A stretch of DNA of 64,000 nucleotides. Source: Pseudomonas asiatica (GTDB lineage: Bacteria; Pseudomonadota; Gammaproteobacteria; Pseudomonadales; Pseudomonadaceae). Of the stretch, positions 1 through 9,056 are shown piece by piece. Below the pieces are notes generated by a model. That model was given only the letters and a program-made list of their open reading frames with translations. It was not told the DNA's origin and made no database searches. The stretch lies in assembly GCF_040214835.1 (NCBI RefSeq), contig NZ_CP157874.1, positions 996,001 through 1,060,000 on the forward strand, given 5' to 3'. The translations under genes were made by a program, and so were the position numbers. Position 1 is the first letter of the stretch, and each line of letters opens with the position of its first letter.

Positions 1-473
1 GCTTCCGCCGCCAAGGCGCGGATCACGCCGATACGCTGCTGCTGTCCGCCGGACAGCTCGCGCGGGTAGCGCTGCAGGTACTGCTTGGGCTCCAGCTTGA
101 TCATGTGCATCAGTTCGCGGGCGCGTTCATGGCACTTCTGTTTGTCCCAGCCGAGCAGGCGCGGCACCACGGTGATGTTCTCCTCGATGGTCATGTTGGG
201 GAACAGGCCGATCTGCTGGATGACATAGCCGATGTGCCGGCGCAGGGTGACCTCGTCCAGCCCGGTGGTGTCTTCGCCATTGATGAACACCTGGCCGGAA
301 GTGGGCGTGATCAGGCGGTTGATCATTTTCAGGGTAGTGCTCTTGCCGCAGCCCGAGGGGCCGAGGAATACGCAGATTTCCCCTTCGTTGACGGTGAGGC
401 TTACCGAGTCGACGGCTTTGACGTCCTTGCCGTTGACGTTGAAGGTTTTGCTGAGGTTCTTCAGTTCGATCAT
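1..473 (-). CDS. Osmoprotectant/quaternary-amine ABC transporter ATPase (partial, 3' end off window)
   Basis: ATP-binding subunit that powers import of compatible solutes such as glycine betaine or choline (OpuCA/YehX-like). About 157 N-terminal residues are present, from the start at 473; the C-terminus lies beyond the left edge. Visible motifs are a Walker A loop GPSGCGKS at residues 38-45, a Q-loop region IGYVIQQIGLFP, and the ABC signature LSGGQ at about 140-144. The start codon overlaps the stop of the upstream permease (ATGA arrangement), so the two are probably translationally coupled. It is the last gene of a four-gene minus-strand operon. The family call is firm; the exact substrate is inferred. 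Confidence 0.93.
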   Translation of the reverse strand, partial: MIELKNLSKTFNVNGKDVKAVDSVSLTVNEGEICVFLGPSGCGKSTTLKMINRLITPTSGQVFINGEDTTGLDEVTLRRHIGYVIQQIGLFPNMTIEENITVVPRLLGWDKQKCHERARELMHMIKLEPKQYLQRYPRELSGGQQQRIGVIRALAAE

Positions 474-1123
474 GAGCGCAGTCCTTCTGGAGTCAGGGCA
501 CGTTGCAGGGTTTGCAGGAGCAGGTCGGCGATGATCGCCAGCAGGCTGACCAGCACGGCGCCGACCAGCAGCATCGACATGTCGCTGCGGCTGATGGAGG
601 TGAGGATGAGCACGCCAAGGCCGCCGGCGCCGATGGTGGCGGCGATGGTCATCACGCCGATGTTCATCACCACGGCGGTGCGCACGCCGGCGAGGATCAC
701 CGGCACGGCGATGGGCAGTTCGACCATGCGCAGGCGCTGGCCGAAGGTCATGCCGATGCCACGCGCGGCTTCACGGATGCCGGGTTCGACGTTGGTCAGC
801 GCCAGGTAGGTGTTGCGCATGATCGGCAGCAGTGAGTAGAGAAACACCGCAGTGATCGCCGGCAGCGGCCCGAGGCCCTGGCCGAACTTGGAGTAGAACG
901 GCAGAAGCAGGCCGAACAGGGCGATCGAGGGGATGGTCAGCAACACTGTGGCGCTGGCCTGCAATGGGCCGGCGACGGCCGGGAAGCGGGTCATCAGGAT
1001 GCCCAGCGGTACGCCGACGATGATCGCCAGGCCCACGGCGACGCCGACCAGCATGATGTGCTGCCAGGTCAGTTGCAGCACCTGGGCCCAGTCCAGATGG
1101 TTGAAGGTATCGATCAGGTTCAT
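470..1123 (-). CDS. Osmoprotectant ABC transporter permease (OpuCB/YehW-like)
   Basis: Inner-membrane permease of 217 residues from a betaine/choline-type ABC importer. It has about five hydrophobic segments and the conserved cytoplasmic EAARGIGM loop (around residues 118-125) that contacts the ATPase. The length is typical for this small permease class. Its 5' end overlaps the 3' end of the binding-protein gene by four bases, and its 3' end overlaps the ATPase start, which indicates tight co-translation. A second, longer permease (2048-2761) precedes the binding protein, so the transporter is heterodimeric in the membrane, as in YehW/YehY. Confidence 0.93.
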   Translation of the reverse strand: MNLIDTFNHLDWAQVLQLTWQHIMLVGVAVGLAIIVGVPLGILMTRFPAVAGPLQASATVLLTIPSIALFGLLLPFYSKFGQGLGPLPAITAVFLYSLLPIMRNTYLALTNVEPGIREAARGIGMTFGQRLRMVELPIAVPVILAGVRTAVVMNIGVMTIAATIGAGGLGVLILTSISRSDMSMLLVGAVLVSLLAIIADLLLQTLQRALTPEGLRS

Positions 1124-2034
1124 GGCTGGCCCTCGCTGTTCAGTGGGTGCTCACGCAGGAAGGTGGCGGCCACGGCAGTCGGGTTCTGGTGCTCGACATC
1201 GACCTTGGCGTTGAGCTGGCGCATGGTTGCGTCATCCAACTGTTCGGCCAGTGGCTTGAGCAGGCCGGCCAGCTGCGGGTTGGCGTCGAGCACAGCTTTG
1301 CGCACCACCGGCGCGGCGGTGTAGTCGGGGAAGTAGTGCTTGTCGTCCTCCAGCAGCTTGAGGTCGAAGGCGTTCAGGCGGCCGTCGGTGGTGTACACCA
1401 GCCCGGCGAACACCTGGTTGTTGCGCATCGCGGTGTACACCAGGCCGCCGTCCATCTGGCGGATATTGCGGCGGTCCAGTGGCAGGCCGTACATCTCGCG
1501 CAGGCCGACCAGGCCATCGGGGCGGTTGGCGAACTCGGTGTCCAGCGCCACCAGGTGGTTGCGGTGGCTTTCGTCACGCAGTATCTGGTTGAGGTCGCTG
1601 ATCGAGTTGATCTGCGGATAAGCCTCGGCGATCTGCTTGGGCAGGCCCAGCGCGTAGGTGTTGCTGAACTTCGACGGGGTCAGCCAGATCAGGTCCTTCT
1701 TCGCATCCAGCGCCTTCACCCTGGCGAAGGTGGCCTCGGCACTGGGCATGCGCTCGTCGATATGGTTGTACGACACCAGCGACACGCCGGTGTATTCCCA
1801 CATCAGGTCGAGCTGGCCGGTTTCCTGGGCCTGGCGCGCGATATTGCTGCCAAGGCCGGTGGTGACGCGCACGTCATAGCCGTTGGCGCGCAGGTATTGC
1901 GCGGTGATTTCGGCGAGTACGGTCTGTTCGGTGAACACCCGCGCGCCGATGCGGATCAGTGGTTTGTCCGCCGCCTGGGCAAATCCTGCGAACAGCAGGG
2001 CCGCGCCCAGCAGCAAGGCGATTCTCTTGTTCAT
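1120..2034 (-). CDS. Osmoprotectant ABC transporter periplasmic binding protein (OpuCC/OsmF-like)
   Basis: Periplasmic solute receptor, 304 residues. The start at 2034 (MNKRIALLL) is preferred over an upstream in-frame codon at 2064. It gives a normal Sec signal peptide (MNKRIALLLGAALLFAGFAQA, cleaved before ADKPLIRIG) and has an AGGGA ribosome site just upstream. The mature part matches the OpuAC/QAT substrate-binding fold: an IRIGARVFTEQ opening and a GLVYTTDGRLNAFDL segment in the C-terminal half. It sits between the two permease genes of the same operon. Ligand specificity (betaine, choline, carnitine or another amine) cannot be read from the sequence alone. Confidence 0.93.
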   Translation of the reverse strand: MNKRIALLLGAALLFAGFAQAADKPLIRIGARVFTEQTVLAEITAQYLRANGYDVRVTTGLGSNIARQAQETGQLDLMWEYTGVSLVSYNHIDERMPSAEATFARVKALDAKKDLIWLTPSKFSNTYALGLPKQIAEAYPQINSISDLNQILRDESHRNHLVALDTEFANRPDGLVGLREMYGLPLDRRNIRQMDGGLVYTAMRNNQVFAGLVYTTDGRLNAFDLKLLEDDKHYFPDYTAAPVVRKAVLDANPQLAGLLKPLAEQLDDATMRQLNAKVDVEHQNPTAVAATFLREHPLNSEGQP

Positions 2035-2047
2035 ACGTTCCCTATCT

Positions 2048-2761
2048 TTATTGGGCCAGGCCACGTTCCAGCCAGCGCTTGCTGGAGAAACTCACCGCCG
2101 CGTCCAGCGCCAGCGCCAGCAGTGCGGTGCAGGCAGCCCCCAGCAGCAGCTGTGGCTGGTTGTTCAGGGCGATTCCGGGGAAGATCAGGCTGCCCAGGCT
2201 GTTGGCGCCAATCAGGAACGCCAGCGGTGCGGTGCCGACGTTCAGCGCCAGGGCCACGCGCACACCGCCAACGATGATTGGCACGGCGTTGGGCAGCTCC
2301 ACCTGCCACAGTTGCTGGCGCGGGGTCATGCCGATGCCGGTGGCGGCTTCCTTGAGCGAGGCGGGGACGTTTTTCAGGCCCTCGTAGGTGTTGCGCACGA
2401 TGGGCAGGAGGGAGGCGAGGAACAGCGCGAAGATCGCGGGCCCGGCGCCGATGCCCAGGATACTCAGGGCGATGGCCAGAACGGCCAGGGGAGGGATGGT
2501 GTTACCAACGTTGAACAACTGCATGAAGCGCTCGGCTTTGTCGACCCGGTGCGGTCGACTTAACGCAATGCCGGCGGGGATGCCCACGGCCAGCGCCGCC
2601 GCCATCGAAGCCAGCACCAGTACCAGGTGCGCTTGCAGGTAGAACCCAAGATCGTCGCGATAACGCGCGATCGTGTCGATGCCGATCCAGTGGACCAGCA
2701 GGGCCAGGATGACGAGCACGGCGGCCCATCCCAACAGCCCTTTTCCGTAGCGTTCAGCCAC
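2048..2761 (-). CDS. Osmoprotectant ABC transporter permease (OpuCD/YehY-like), GTG start
   Basis: Inner-membrane permease of about 237 residues, first gene of the operon. The chosen start is GTG at 2761 (VAERYGKGLLGW), preceded by a GGAG ribosome site seven bases away; an in-frame start at 2791 lacks one. Hydrophobic segments span most of the protein and the EAATGIGM coupling loop is present near residues 140-147. Its 3' end lies just beyond the start of the binding-protein gene (about 13 bases apart). The roughly 550-base region upstream holds a structured leader candidate and a REP pair. Confidence 0.9.
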   Translation of the reverse strand: MAERYGKGLLGWAAVLVILALLVHWIGIDTIARYRDDLGFYLQAHLVLVLASMAAALAVGIPAGIALSRPHRVDKAERFMQLFNVGNTIPPLAVLAIALSILGIGAGPAIFALFLASLLPIVRNTYEGLKNVPASLKEAATGIGMTPRQQLWQVELPNAVPIIVGGVRVALALNVGTAPLAFLIGANSLGSLIFPGIALNNQPQLLLGAACTALLALALDAAVSFSSKRWLERGLAQ

Positions 2762-3319
2762 AGGTGGACTCCTTGTGTAGTCGGCGAGCACACTTCTTGG
2801 TTGCCGGCCAGTCCTGGCGGCGGGTGGTGTGTTCGCGAGTAGCAGCGTGACGCACGCCGAAGGCTGCGATCAGGCCATGAGCCGAACCCCGTCGGGCCCG
2901 AAAATGCTGATGAAACCAGCTCCCCAACCGAAGCGGGTTGCAGGGGAGTGGACGTCTCCGTGGGCGTAAAGGTTCCCATCTGGGGCGGCATTTGGCCAGC
3001 GTTAATCACTGGTTGGTTGGAAAATTGACGAGAAAAAGCAGCGGGTTAATGTGCTGTAGGCGTTGAAATAACTGCTCTTGGGCCATTTGTCGTGATAAAG
3101 CGATTGCCTGGCGAATTTGTGGCCTCTGGGCGGGCCCTTTCGCGGGTAAACCCGCTCCCACAGGTCCTGCACAGGTTTCAAAGATGGTGTGATACCTGTG
3201 GGAGCGGGTTTACCCGCGAAAGGGTCGGAACAGGCACCGCCGGTTCAGCAAATTTTGGTCCCGGCCCAACTTCAGGTATGATATCGCCCCTTTTAAATCC
3301 CCCAGTCAGGCGATTTCCC
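2762..3319. other. Divergent intergenic region with structured leader candidate and REP pair
   Basis: 558 bases lie between the divergent osmoprotectant operon and prfC. The part next to the operon (about 2762-3010) is GC-rich and can fold strongly. The clearest hairpin is at 2920-2948, with CTCCCC/GGGGAG and AACC/GGTT arms. A second palindromic area lies around 2881-2900. The side next to prfC carries a REP pair (3134-3224). An open frame on the minus strand through 2560-3009 has atypical composition and runs into the permease in another frame, so it is not called as a gene. Confidence 0.5.
3134..3224. repeat. REP pair (inverted, GGGTAAACCC type)
   Basis: Two convergent copies of the element with core GGGAGCGGGTTTACCCGCG, outer arms GGGCCCTTTCGCG and CGCGAAAGGG, and a spacer of about 30 bases. 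It lies upstream of prfC and belongs to the commonest REP subtype in this window. Confidence 0.9.
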
Positions 3320-4903
<1,584 letters not shown>

Positions 4904-4923
4904 TTCGAAAAGCTTGCATCTGA

Positions 4924-5000
4924 CCCCTGTGGGAGCGGGTTTACCCGCGAATGCGTCGGTGAATTCAACATCGCATTCGCGGGTAAACCCGCTCCCACAG
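4924..5000. repeat. REP pair (GGGTAAACCC type) between convergent genes
   Basis: Two inverted REP cores with arms CTGTGGGAGCGGG and CCCGCTCCCACAG around a short AT-richer spacer. It lies between the convergent 3' ends of prfC and the polyamine-binding protein gene, where it may act as a bidirectional transcription end or mRNA-stabilising structure (inference). Confidence 0.9.
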
Positions 5001-5020
5001 TGACCGCGTTACGGCCGCAC

Positions 5021-6100
5021 TCAGTTTCCTGCCTTGATACTGGTCCAGATCCTCGTCCGAATACGGTCGATCTTGGCCGGCATCGCCTCCAGCGCATACA
5101 GCTTGCCCATTACTTCCTCGCTCGGGTAAATCATCGTATTACCCTTCATCGCCGGATCCACCAGCCCGTCCGCCTCAAGGTTGCCGTTGGCGTATTGCAC
5201 ATGGTTGCTGATGTTGGCCATCACCTCCGGCTGCAGCAGGTAGTTCATGTAGGCATACCCGGCCTTCTCATCCGGTGCATCGGCCGGCATGGCAACCATG
5301 TCGAACCACATCGGTGCGCCTTCCCTGGGTATCGAATACCCTACCTTCACCCCGTTCTTCGCCTCCTCGGCACGATTCTTCGCCTGCAACACATCCCCCG
5401 AGAAACCCACCACCACGCAGATATCGCCGTTGGCCAGATCGCCGGTGTACTTCGATGAGTGGAAGTAGCTGATGTATGGCCGCACCTGCATCAGCAGCGC
5501 CTTGGCCTTGTCGTAGTCTGCCGGGTTCTGGCTGTGGTGCGGCAGGCCCAGGTAGTGCAGGGCGATCGGTAACAGCTCAGGGCCGTTGTCCAGCACGGCG
5601 ACGCCGCAGCTTTTCAGCTTGCTCATGTACTCAGGCTTGAAGATCAGGTCCCACGAGTTTATTGGCGCGCTGTCGCCGAGCACCGCCTTGACCTTGTCGA
5701 CGTTGTAGCCGATGCCGGTGCTGCCCCACAGGTACGGGAAGCCGTATTGGTTACCCGGGTCATTGACCTCCAGTGCCTTGAGCAACACCGGATTGAGGTT
5801 GTGCCAGTTGGGAAGCTGCGACTTGTCCAGCTGCTTCAGGGCTTTGCCCTGGATTTGACGGGCCATGAAGTGGTTGGACGGGAACACCACGTCGTAGCCG
5901 GAGTTGCCGGTCATCAGCTTGCCGTCGAGGGTTTCGTTGCTGTCGTAAACGTCGTAGGTGGGCACGATACCGCTGGCTTGCTGGAAGTTCTTCAGTGTGT
6001 CGGGGGCAACGTAGCTGGACCAGTTGTAGATCTTCACCGTTTCGGCGGCACCGGCCACGCTGGCGGCCAGCATCAGGGGGGCGAGAAGGAGCGTGCGCAT
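5021..6100 (-). CDS. Polyamine (putrescine)-type periplasmic binding protein, PotF-like
   Basis: Periplasmic receptor of the PotF/PotD family, 359 residues, with a signal peptide MRTLLLAPLMLAASVAGA cleaved before AETVKIYNWSSYV. The KIYNWSSY opening, the YDVYDSNE segment and the LWGSTGIGYN motif are characteristic of PotF-like proteins. No PotG/H/I transporter genes lie next to it, so it either feeds a transporter encoded elsewhere or acts as a sensor-like orphan receptor. It is the last gene of a minus-strand cluster after the FAD oxidase and the cupin, which suggests a role in uptake of an amine that the oxidase then attacks. Confidence 0.93.
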   Translation of the reverse strand: MRTLLLAPLMLAASVAGAAETVKIYNWSSYVAPDTLKNFQQASGIVPTYDVYDSNETLDGKLMTGNSGYDVVFPSNHFMARQIQGKALKQLDKSQLPNWHNLNPVLLKALEVNDPGNQYGFPYLWGSTGIGYNVDKVKAVLGDSAPINSWDLIFKPEYMSKLKSCGVAVLDNGPELLPIALHYLGLPHHSQNPADYDKAKALLMQVRPYISYFHSSKYTGDLANGDICVVVGFSGDVLQAKNRAEEAKNGVKVGYSIPREGAPMWFDMVAMPADAPDEKAGYAYMNYLLQPEVMANISNHVQYANGNLEADGLVDPAMKGNTMIYPSEEVMGKLYALEAMPAKIDRIRTRIWTSIKAGN

Positions 6101-6152
6101 GTCGGGGTTACCTTGCTTTGTGTGTTGTTATCGAAGGCAGGCGATCAGCGGA

Positions 6153-6494
6153 TCAGAAAATAAGGACGTAGGTCTTGCGCACGGTCTCCTGGATGTCCCA
6201 GGTGCCCGTGCTGTTGGCCGGTAGCATCAGTGCGTCTCCGGCTTCTATGAACAGGGGCTCGCCACCGTCAGGGGTGAAGGTGCAGCGGCCCTTGGTGAAA
6301 TGGCAGAACTCCTGCTGCACGATCTGCCGCCGCCAGCGCCCGGGGGTGCACTCCCAGATGCCGGTTTCGACGCCGTCGCTGCGCTCCACACAGGTGACCG
6401 ACGTTACCGCCACGGGCTCGCCGAGTGGTACCGCAACGGGGTTGGAGCTATCGAGCACGGCGCTGTTGGTGTTCTTGAAATGGGTGATGCTCAT
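6153..6494 (-). CDS. Small cupin-domain protein
   Basis: 113-residue single-domain cupin (DUF861 / ureidoglycine-aminohydrolase-like fold). The core contains GIWECTPGRWRRQ, EFCHFTKGRCTFTPDGG and FIEAGDALMLPANSTGTWDI, which form the two cupin motifs. The start at 6494 follows an AGGA site; a longer open frame upstream overlaps the oxidase gene in another frame and is discarded. It lies 32 bases after the FAD oxidase and 52 bases before the PotF-like gene, so the three are probably one transcript. Cupins of this kind often accompany amine-oxidation genes, but the substrate is not known. Confidence 0.88.
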   Translation of the reverse strand: MSITHFKNTNSAVLDSSNPVAVPLGEPVAVTSVTCVERSDGVETGIWECTPGRWRRQIVQQEFCHFTKGRCTFTPDGGEPLFIEAGDALMLPANSTGTWDIQETVRKTYVLIF

Positions 6495-6526
6495 GACCGG
6501 TAAATCCTGTGTCGGGGAAAGGGAGG

Positions 6527-7933
6527 TCAGTGCATGAAGCCTTCCATGAAGTCCGCAAGATTGCTGGCCAGGCGCCGCCTCCAAGGCGCGCTGGCGGGGT
6601 TGGCGAGGGTCCGATCCTCGTGGACGAAGCTCTGGATGATTGCGTTGTAGCCCAGCCAGCGGCAGGGCTCGGGTGGCCAAGTGGCCAGGCTTGAAAGCGG
6701 GCGGTTGTCGAGTACCCAGGGTTGCGCGGTCAGTTCGTTGTGCAGGTTCAGGATCAGCGCCGCCAGGGTGCGCCCGCCCAGGTTGGTGGCGCCGACGCCT
6801 TCGCCGCCGTAGCCGCCCGCCAGGGCGATGCCGCGTTGACGGTCGCAGAGCATGTGCGGGCGGAAGCGCCGCGCCATGCCCAGGTTGCCGCCCCAGGAAT
6901 GGGTGATACGCACGTGCTTCAACTGCGGGAACAACTCGCTGAACAGGTAGCGGCGCAGCTCGATTTCCTGTTCGTCGAGGTTGAAGTTTTCGCGCAGGCG
7001 GCCACCGAAGCGGTAGCCGCCACGGGCGCCGAATACCAGGCGGTTGTCGGCGGTGCGCTGGCCGTAGGTGACCTGGCGGCTGCTTTCGCTGAACGCCTGG
7101 CCCTGGTTCAGGCCGATCTGTTGCCAGGTGGCCTCCGGCAGTGGTTCGGTGGCCACCAACAGGCTCTGTACCGGCAATTGATGTTTGCCCAGTGGCGGCA
7201 GGCTGGCGGCGTAGCCCTCCACGGCGGGTACCATCCATTGGCAACGGATGCGCGCCAACGGGGTACGCACCTCACCCGGCTGCCAGTCGATGGCTGGGGT
7301 GTTTTCGTAGATGGGTACGCCCAGCGCTTCTACCGCCCGGGCCAGGCCACGCGCCAGCTTGGCGGGTTGGATGGTTGCGGTGTGCGGGCTGTAGATGGCG
7401 CCATAGGCATTGCTGACCCGCAACTGAGCGTCAAGCTGTTCGGGGCGCAGCCAGCGGTAGTCGTCCTCGGTCATGCCTTGGCGATAAAGATCGTCGAGGT
7501 AGGCGCGCAGGCTGCGCTCCTGTTCCGGGTAGCGCGCGGCGCAGTACAGCACGCCGCCTTTGCGGTAGTCGCAGTCGATGCCTTCATGTTGCAGCACGCG
7601 GTGTACTTCATCGGGAATGCCATGCAGCAGGTCGATGCTGGCGCGGCGCTGTTGCGGCGACAGGGTGGCCAGCAGGCGGTCTTCGCCGAGCAGGTTGCCC
7701 ATCAGCCAGCCGCCGTTGCGCCCCGAGGCGCCGAAGCCGGCGATGTTGGCGTCGATTACCGCGATGTTCAGCTGTGGCGCCTGGCGCTTGAGGTAGTAGG
7801 CGGTCCACAGGCCGGTGTAGCCAGCGCCGATGATGCACACATCCGCGTCCAGGTCCTCGCGCAGGGCCGGGCGGGCGCACAACGGCTCGTCGAGCTGGTC
7901 CATCCACAGGCTGAGCGTGCGCAGGGGTTGCAT
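6527..7933 (-). CDS. FAD-dependent amine/amino-acid oxidoreductase (DAO family, PuuB/OrdL-like)
   Basis: Flavoprotein of about 468 residues. The dinucleotide-binding motif GAGYTG is at residues 36-41, followed by a strand ending VIDANIAGFGASGRNGG, typical of gamma-glutamylputrescine oxidase and related DAO proteins. The C-terminal FAD-contact region HMLCDRQRGIALAGGYGGEG is present. I chose the ATG at 7933, nine bases after a GGAG site; an alternative TTG at 7957 has no good ribosome site. The gene precedes a cupin and a PotF-like receptor, so oxidation of a polyamine or similar amine is likely. The precise substrate is open. Confidence 0.9.
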   Translation of the reverse strand: MQPLRTLSLWMDQLDEPLCARPALREDLDADVCIIGAGYTGLWTAYYLKRQAPQLNIAVIDANIAGFGASGRNGGWLMGNLLGEDRLLATLSPQQRRASIDLLHGIPDEVHRVLQHEGIDCDYRKGGVLYCAARYPEQERSLRAYLDDLYRQGMTEDDYRWLRPEQLDAQLRVSNAYGAIYSPHTATIQPAKLARGLARAVEALGVPIYENTPAIDWQPGEVRTPLARIRCQWMVPAVEGYAASLPPLGKHQLPVQSLLVATEPLPEATWQQIGLNQGQAFSESSRQVTYGQRTADNRLVFGARGGYRFGGRLRENFNLDEQEIELRRYLFSELFPQLKHVRITHSWGGNLGMARRFRPHMLCDRQRGIALAGGYGGEGVGATNLGGRTLAALILNLHNELTAQPWVLDNRPLSSLATWPPEPCRWLGYNAIIQSFVHEDRTLANPASAPWRRRLASNLADFMEGFMH

Positions 7934-7997
7934 CGGGTTCGGCTCCACATCCGTCAAGGTCTGTGGGCGATCCTAGTGGTGTCGGCGGGCGGCTGTC

Positions 7998-8807
7998 CTA
8001 CGTGCGTGCACGCAGGGAAATTTGCTTAAGGTACGCCTTGGGCGTAAGCCCGGTGTGTTCGCGGAAACACTTGTAGAACGCCGACAACGAGTTGAAACCG
8101 GCATTGAACGCCAGCTCGTCGATCGTGGCTTCGATGCTGTCGTCGTCGAGGCTGGCCATCAAGTGCTGCAGGCGGGCCTGGTTGACGTAGCGGTAGAAGC
8201 TTTGCCCGAGCACCTGGTTGAGCAGGTAGGAGATCTGGTTGCGGCTGTAGCCGCTGGCGTCGGCCACCTGCTGCAGGTCCAGCTCCGGGTCCAGGTAGGG
8301 GCGCTGGCGCTGGAAGTAGTGTTCCAGGTCCTGGGCCATGGTCGACAGCTGTCGGGGTGACAGGCCCAGGCGGCTGGTGGCCGGGCGCGGGCCGCTGCTG
8401 GCATGGCCACTGCTGCTCCGGCGGACCAGCGTGGCGTATTCGTTGACCTGCCAGATCAGGCCGTCCTTCACGGTAATCGCCTCGCTGGACTGAAACGCCA
8501 CCAGGCCGTCGCCGCCCTGGACCGTGACCTGGTACTGGATGAACGCGGTACAGCCGTCGACGCGGATGCGGTCGCTGTGCACGATGTCTTCGCCGGCTTC
8601 ATGGGGCAGGCAGGCGCGCACATAGTCACGCAGTTCCTGGTAGCCGAGCACGCGGTTCTGGAAGAAGTCGTGGTACTGGATGTCGGGGTGGTAGAGCGCC
8701 ATGACGCCGTCGAGGTCGCGGTGCTTCCAGCACAGGTGGTAGCGCAGCACGGTGTCGGCGGTGAGCGGGGTCTGCTCGGGGCCGTCGGGGAGGGTGGTGG
8801 CGGTCAT
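7998..8807 (-). CDS. Transcriptional regulator with SnoaL-like sensor domain and AraC DNA-binding domain
   Basis: 269-residue protein with an unusual two-part layout. Residues about 15-125 form a SnoaL/NTF2-like alpha+beta domain (YHLCWKHRDLDGVMALYHPD, then HDFFQNRVLGYQELRDYV). Residues about 160-265 form an AraC-type double helix-turn-helix ending with FNSLSAFYKCFREHTGLTPK. The NTF2 fold probably binds a small ligand or mediates dimerisation. The start at 8807 fits the SnoaL domain; the longer open frame to 9083 crosses the small peptide gene on the other strand. It lies 64 bases upstream of the oxidase-cupin-receptor cluster on the same strand and is the natural candidate regulator for it. 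Confidence 0.9.
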   Translation of the reverse strand: MTATTLPDGPEQTPLTADTVLRYHLCWKHRDLDGVMALYHPDIQYHDFFQNRVLGYQELRDYVRACLPHEAGEDIVHSDRIRVDGCTAFIQYQVTVQGGDGLVAFQSSEAITVKDGLIWQVNEYATLVRRSSSGHASSGPRPATSRLGLSPRQLSTMAQDLEHYFQRQRPYLDPELDLQQVADASGYSRNQISYLLNQVLGQSFYRYVNQARLQHLMASLDDDSIEATIDELAFNAGFNSLSAFYKCFREHTGLTPKAYLKQISLRART

Positions 8808-8931
8808 GAGCCTGATAGTGCATTGCAGAACACCCAGCTGCAAGGGTGCGGATCCGGCATATTGCACGGTTTTGCCAAGCGGCTTGGGCAGTAAGCCGTT
8901 GATTCGGTTGAGAGTGATTTTTTGACAGGGA

Positions 8932-8947
8932 TGGCATGGCGAGTGCA
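8932..8947 (+). promoter_or_regulatory. Possible sigma-54 (-24/-12) promoter before the small peptide gene
   Basis: TGGCATGGCGAGTGCA has the GG-N10-GC spacing of sigma-54 promoters and matches the TGGCA and TGC halves. It ends 34 bases before the ATG of the 24-residue peptide. A TTGACA hexamer at 8922 has no matching -10 box at the right distance. Weak-to-moderate evidence, based on pattern only. Confidence 0.35.
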
Positions 8948-8981
8948 CCGGTCTGTTCAACATCGAACAAGGAGAAAGGCC

Positions 8982-9056
8982 ATGCGCTCGATACTGCTTT
9001 GGATGATTGGGGTGCCGATTCCGGTGATTATCCTGATCTGGTTCTTCATGCATTGA
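8982..9056 (+). CDS. 24-residue hydrophobic membrane peptide
   Basis: Very short gene encoding MRSILLWMIGVPIPVIILIW plus FFMH. The ribosome site AAGGAG lies six bases upstream of the ATG, which makes translation likely. The peptide is one membrane-spanning helix broken by a GVPIP kink, with a basic N-terminus. Peptides of this look (RxxLLWxIGxPIPxIIL) recur in pseudomonads from general recollection; the function is unknown. The last 15 codons with the stop lie inside a 257-bp unit that is repeated twice more downstream without the start codon, so only this copy is complete. Confidence 0.65.
   Translation: MRSILLWMIGVPIPVIILIWFFMH

Noticed and set aside
2560..3009. 149-codon minus-strand frame upstream of the osmoprotectant operon
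   Set aside because: Its 3' half overlaps the permease in another frame, and the rest has no ribosome site or recognisable family; more probably a non-coding leader.
3092..3319. N-terminal extension of prfC
   Set aside because: The extra 76 codons cross a REP pair, and RF3 family length and motifs fit a start at 3320.
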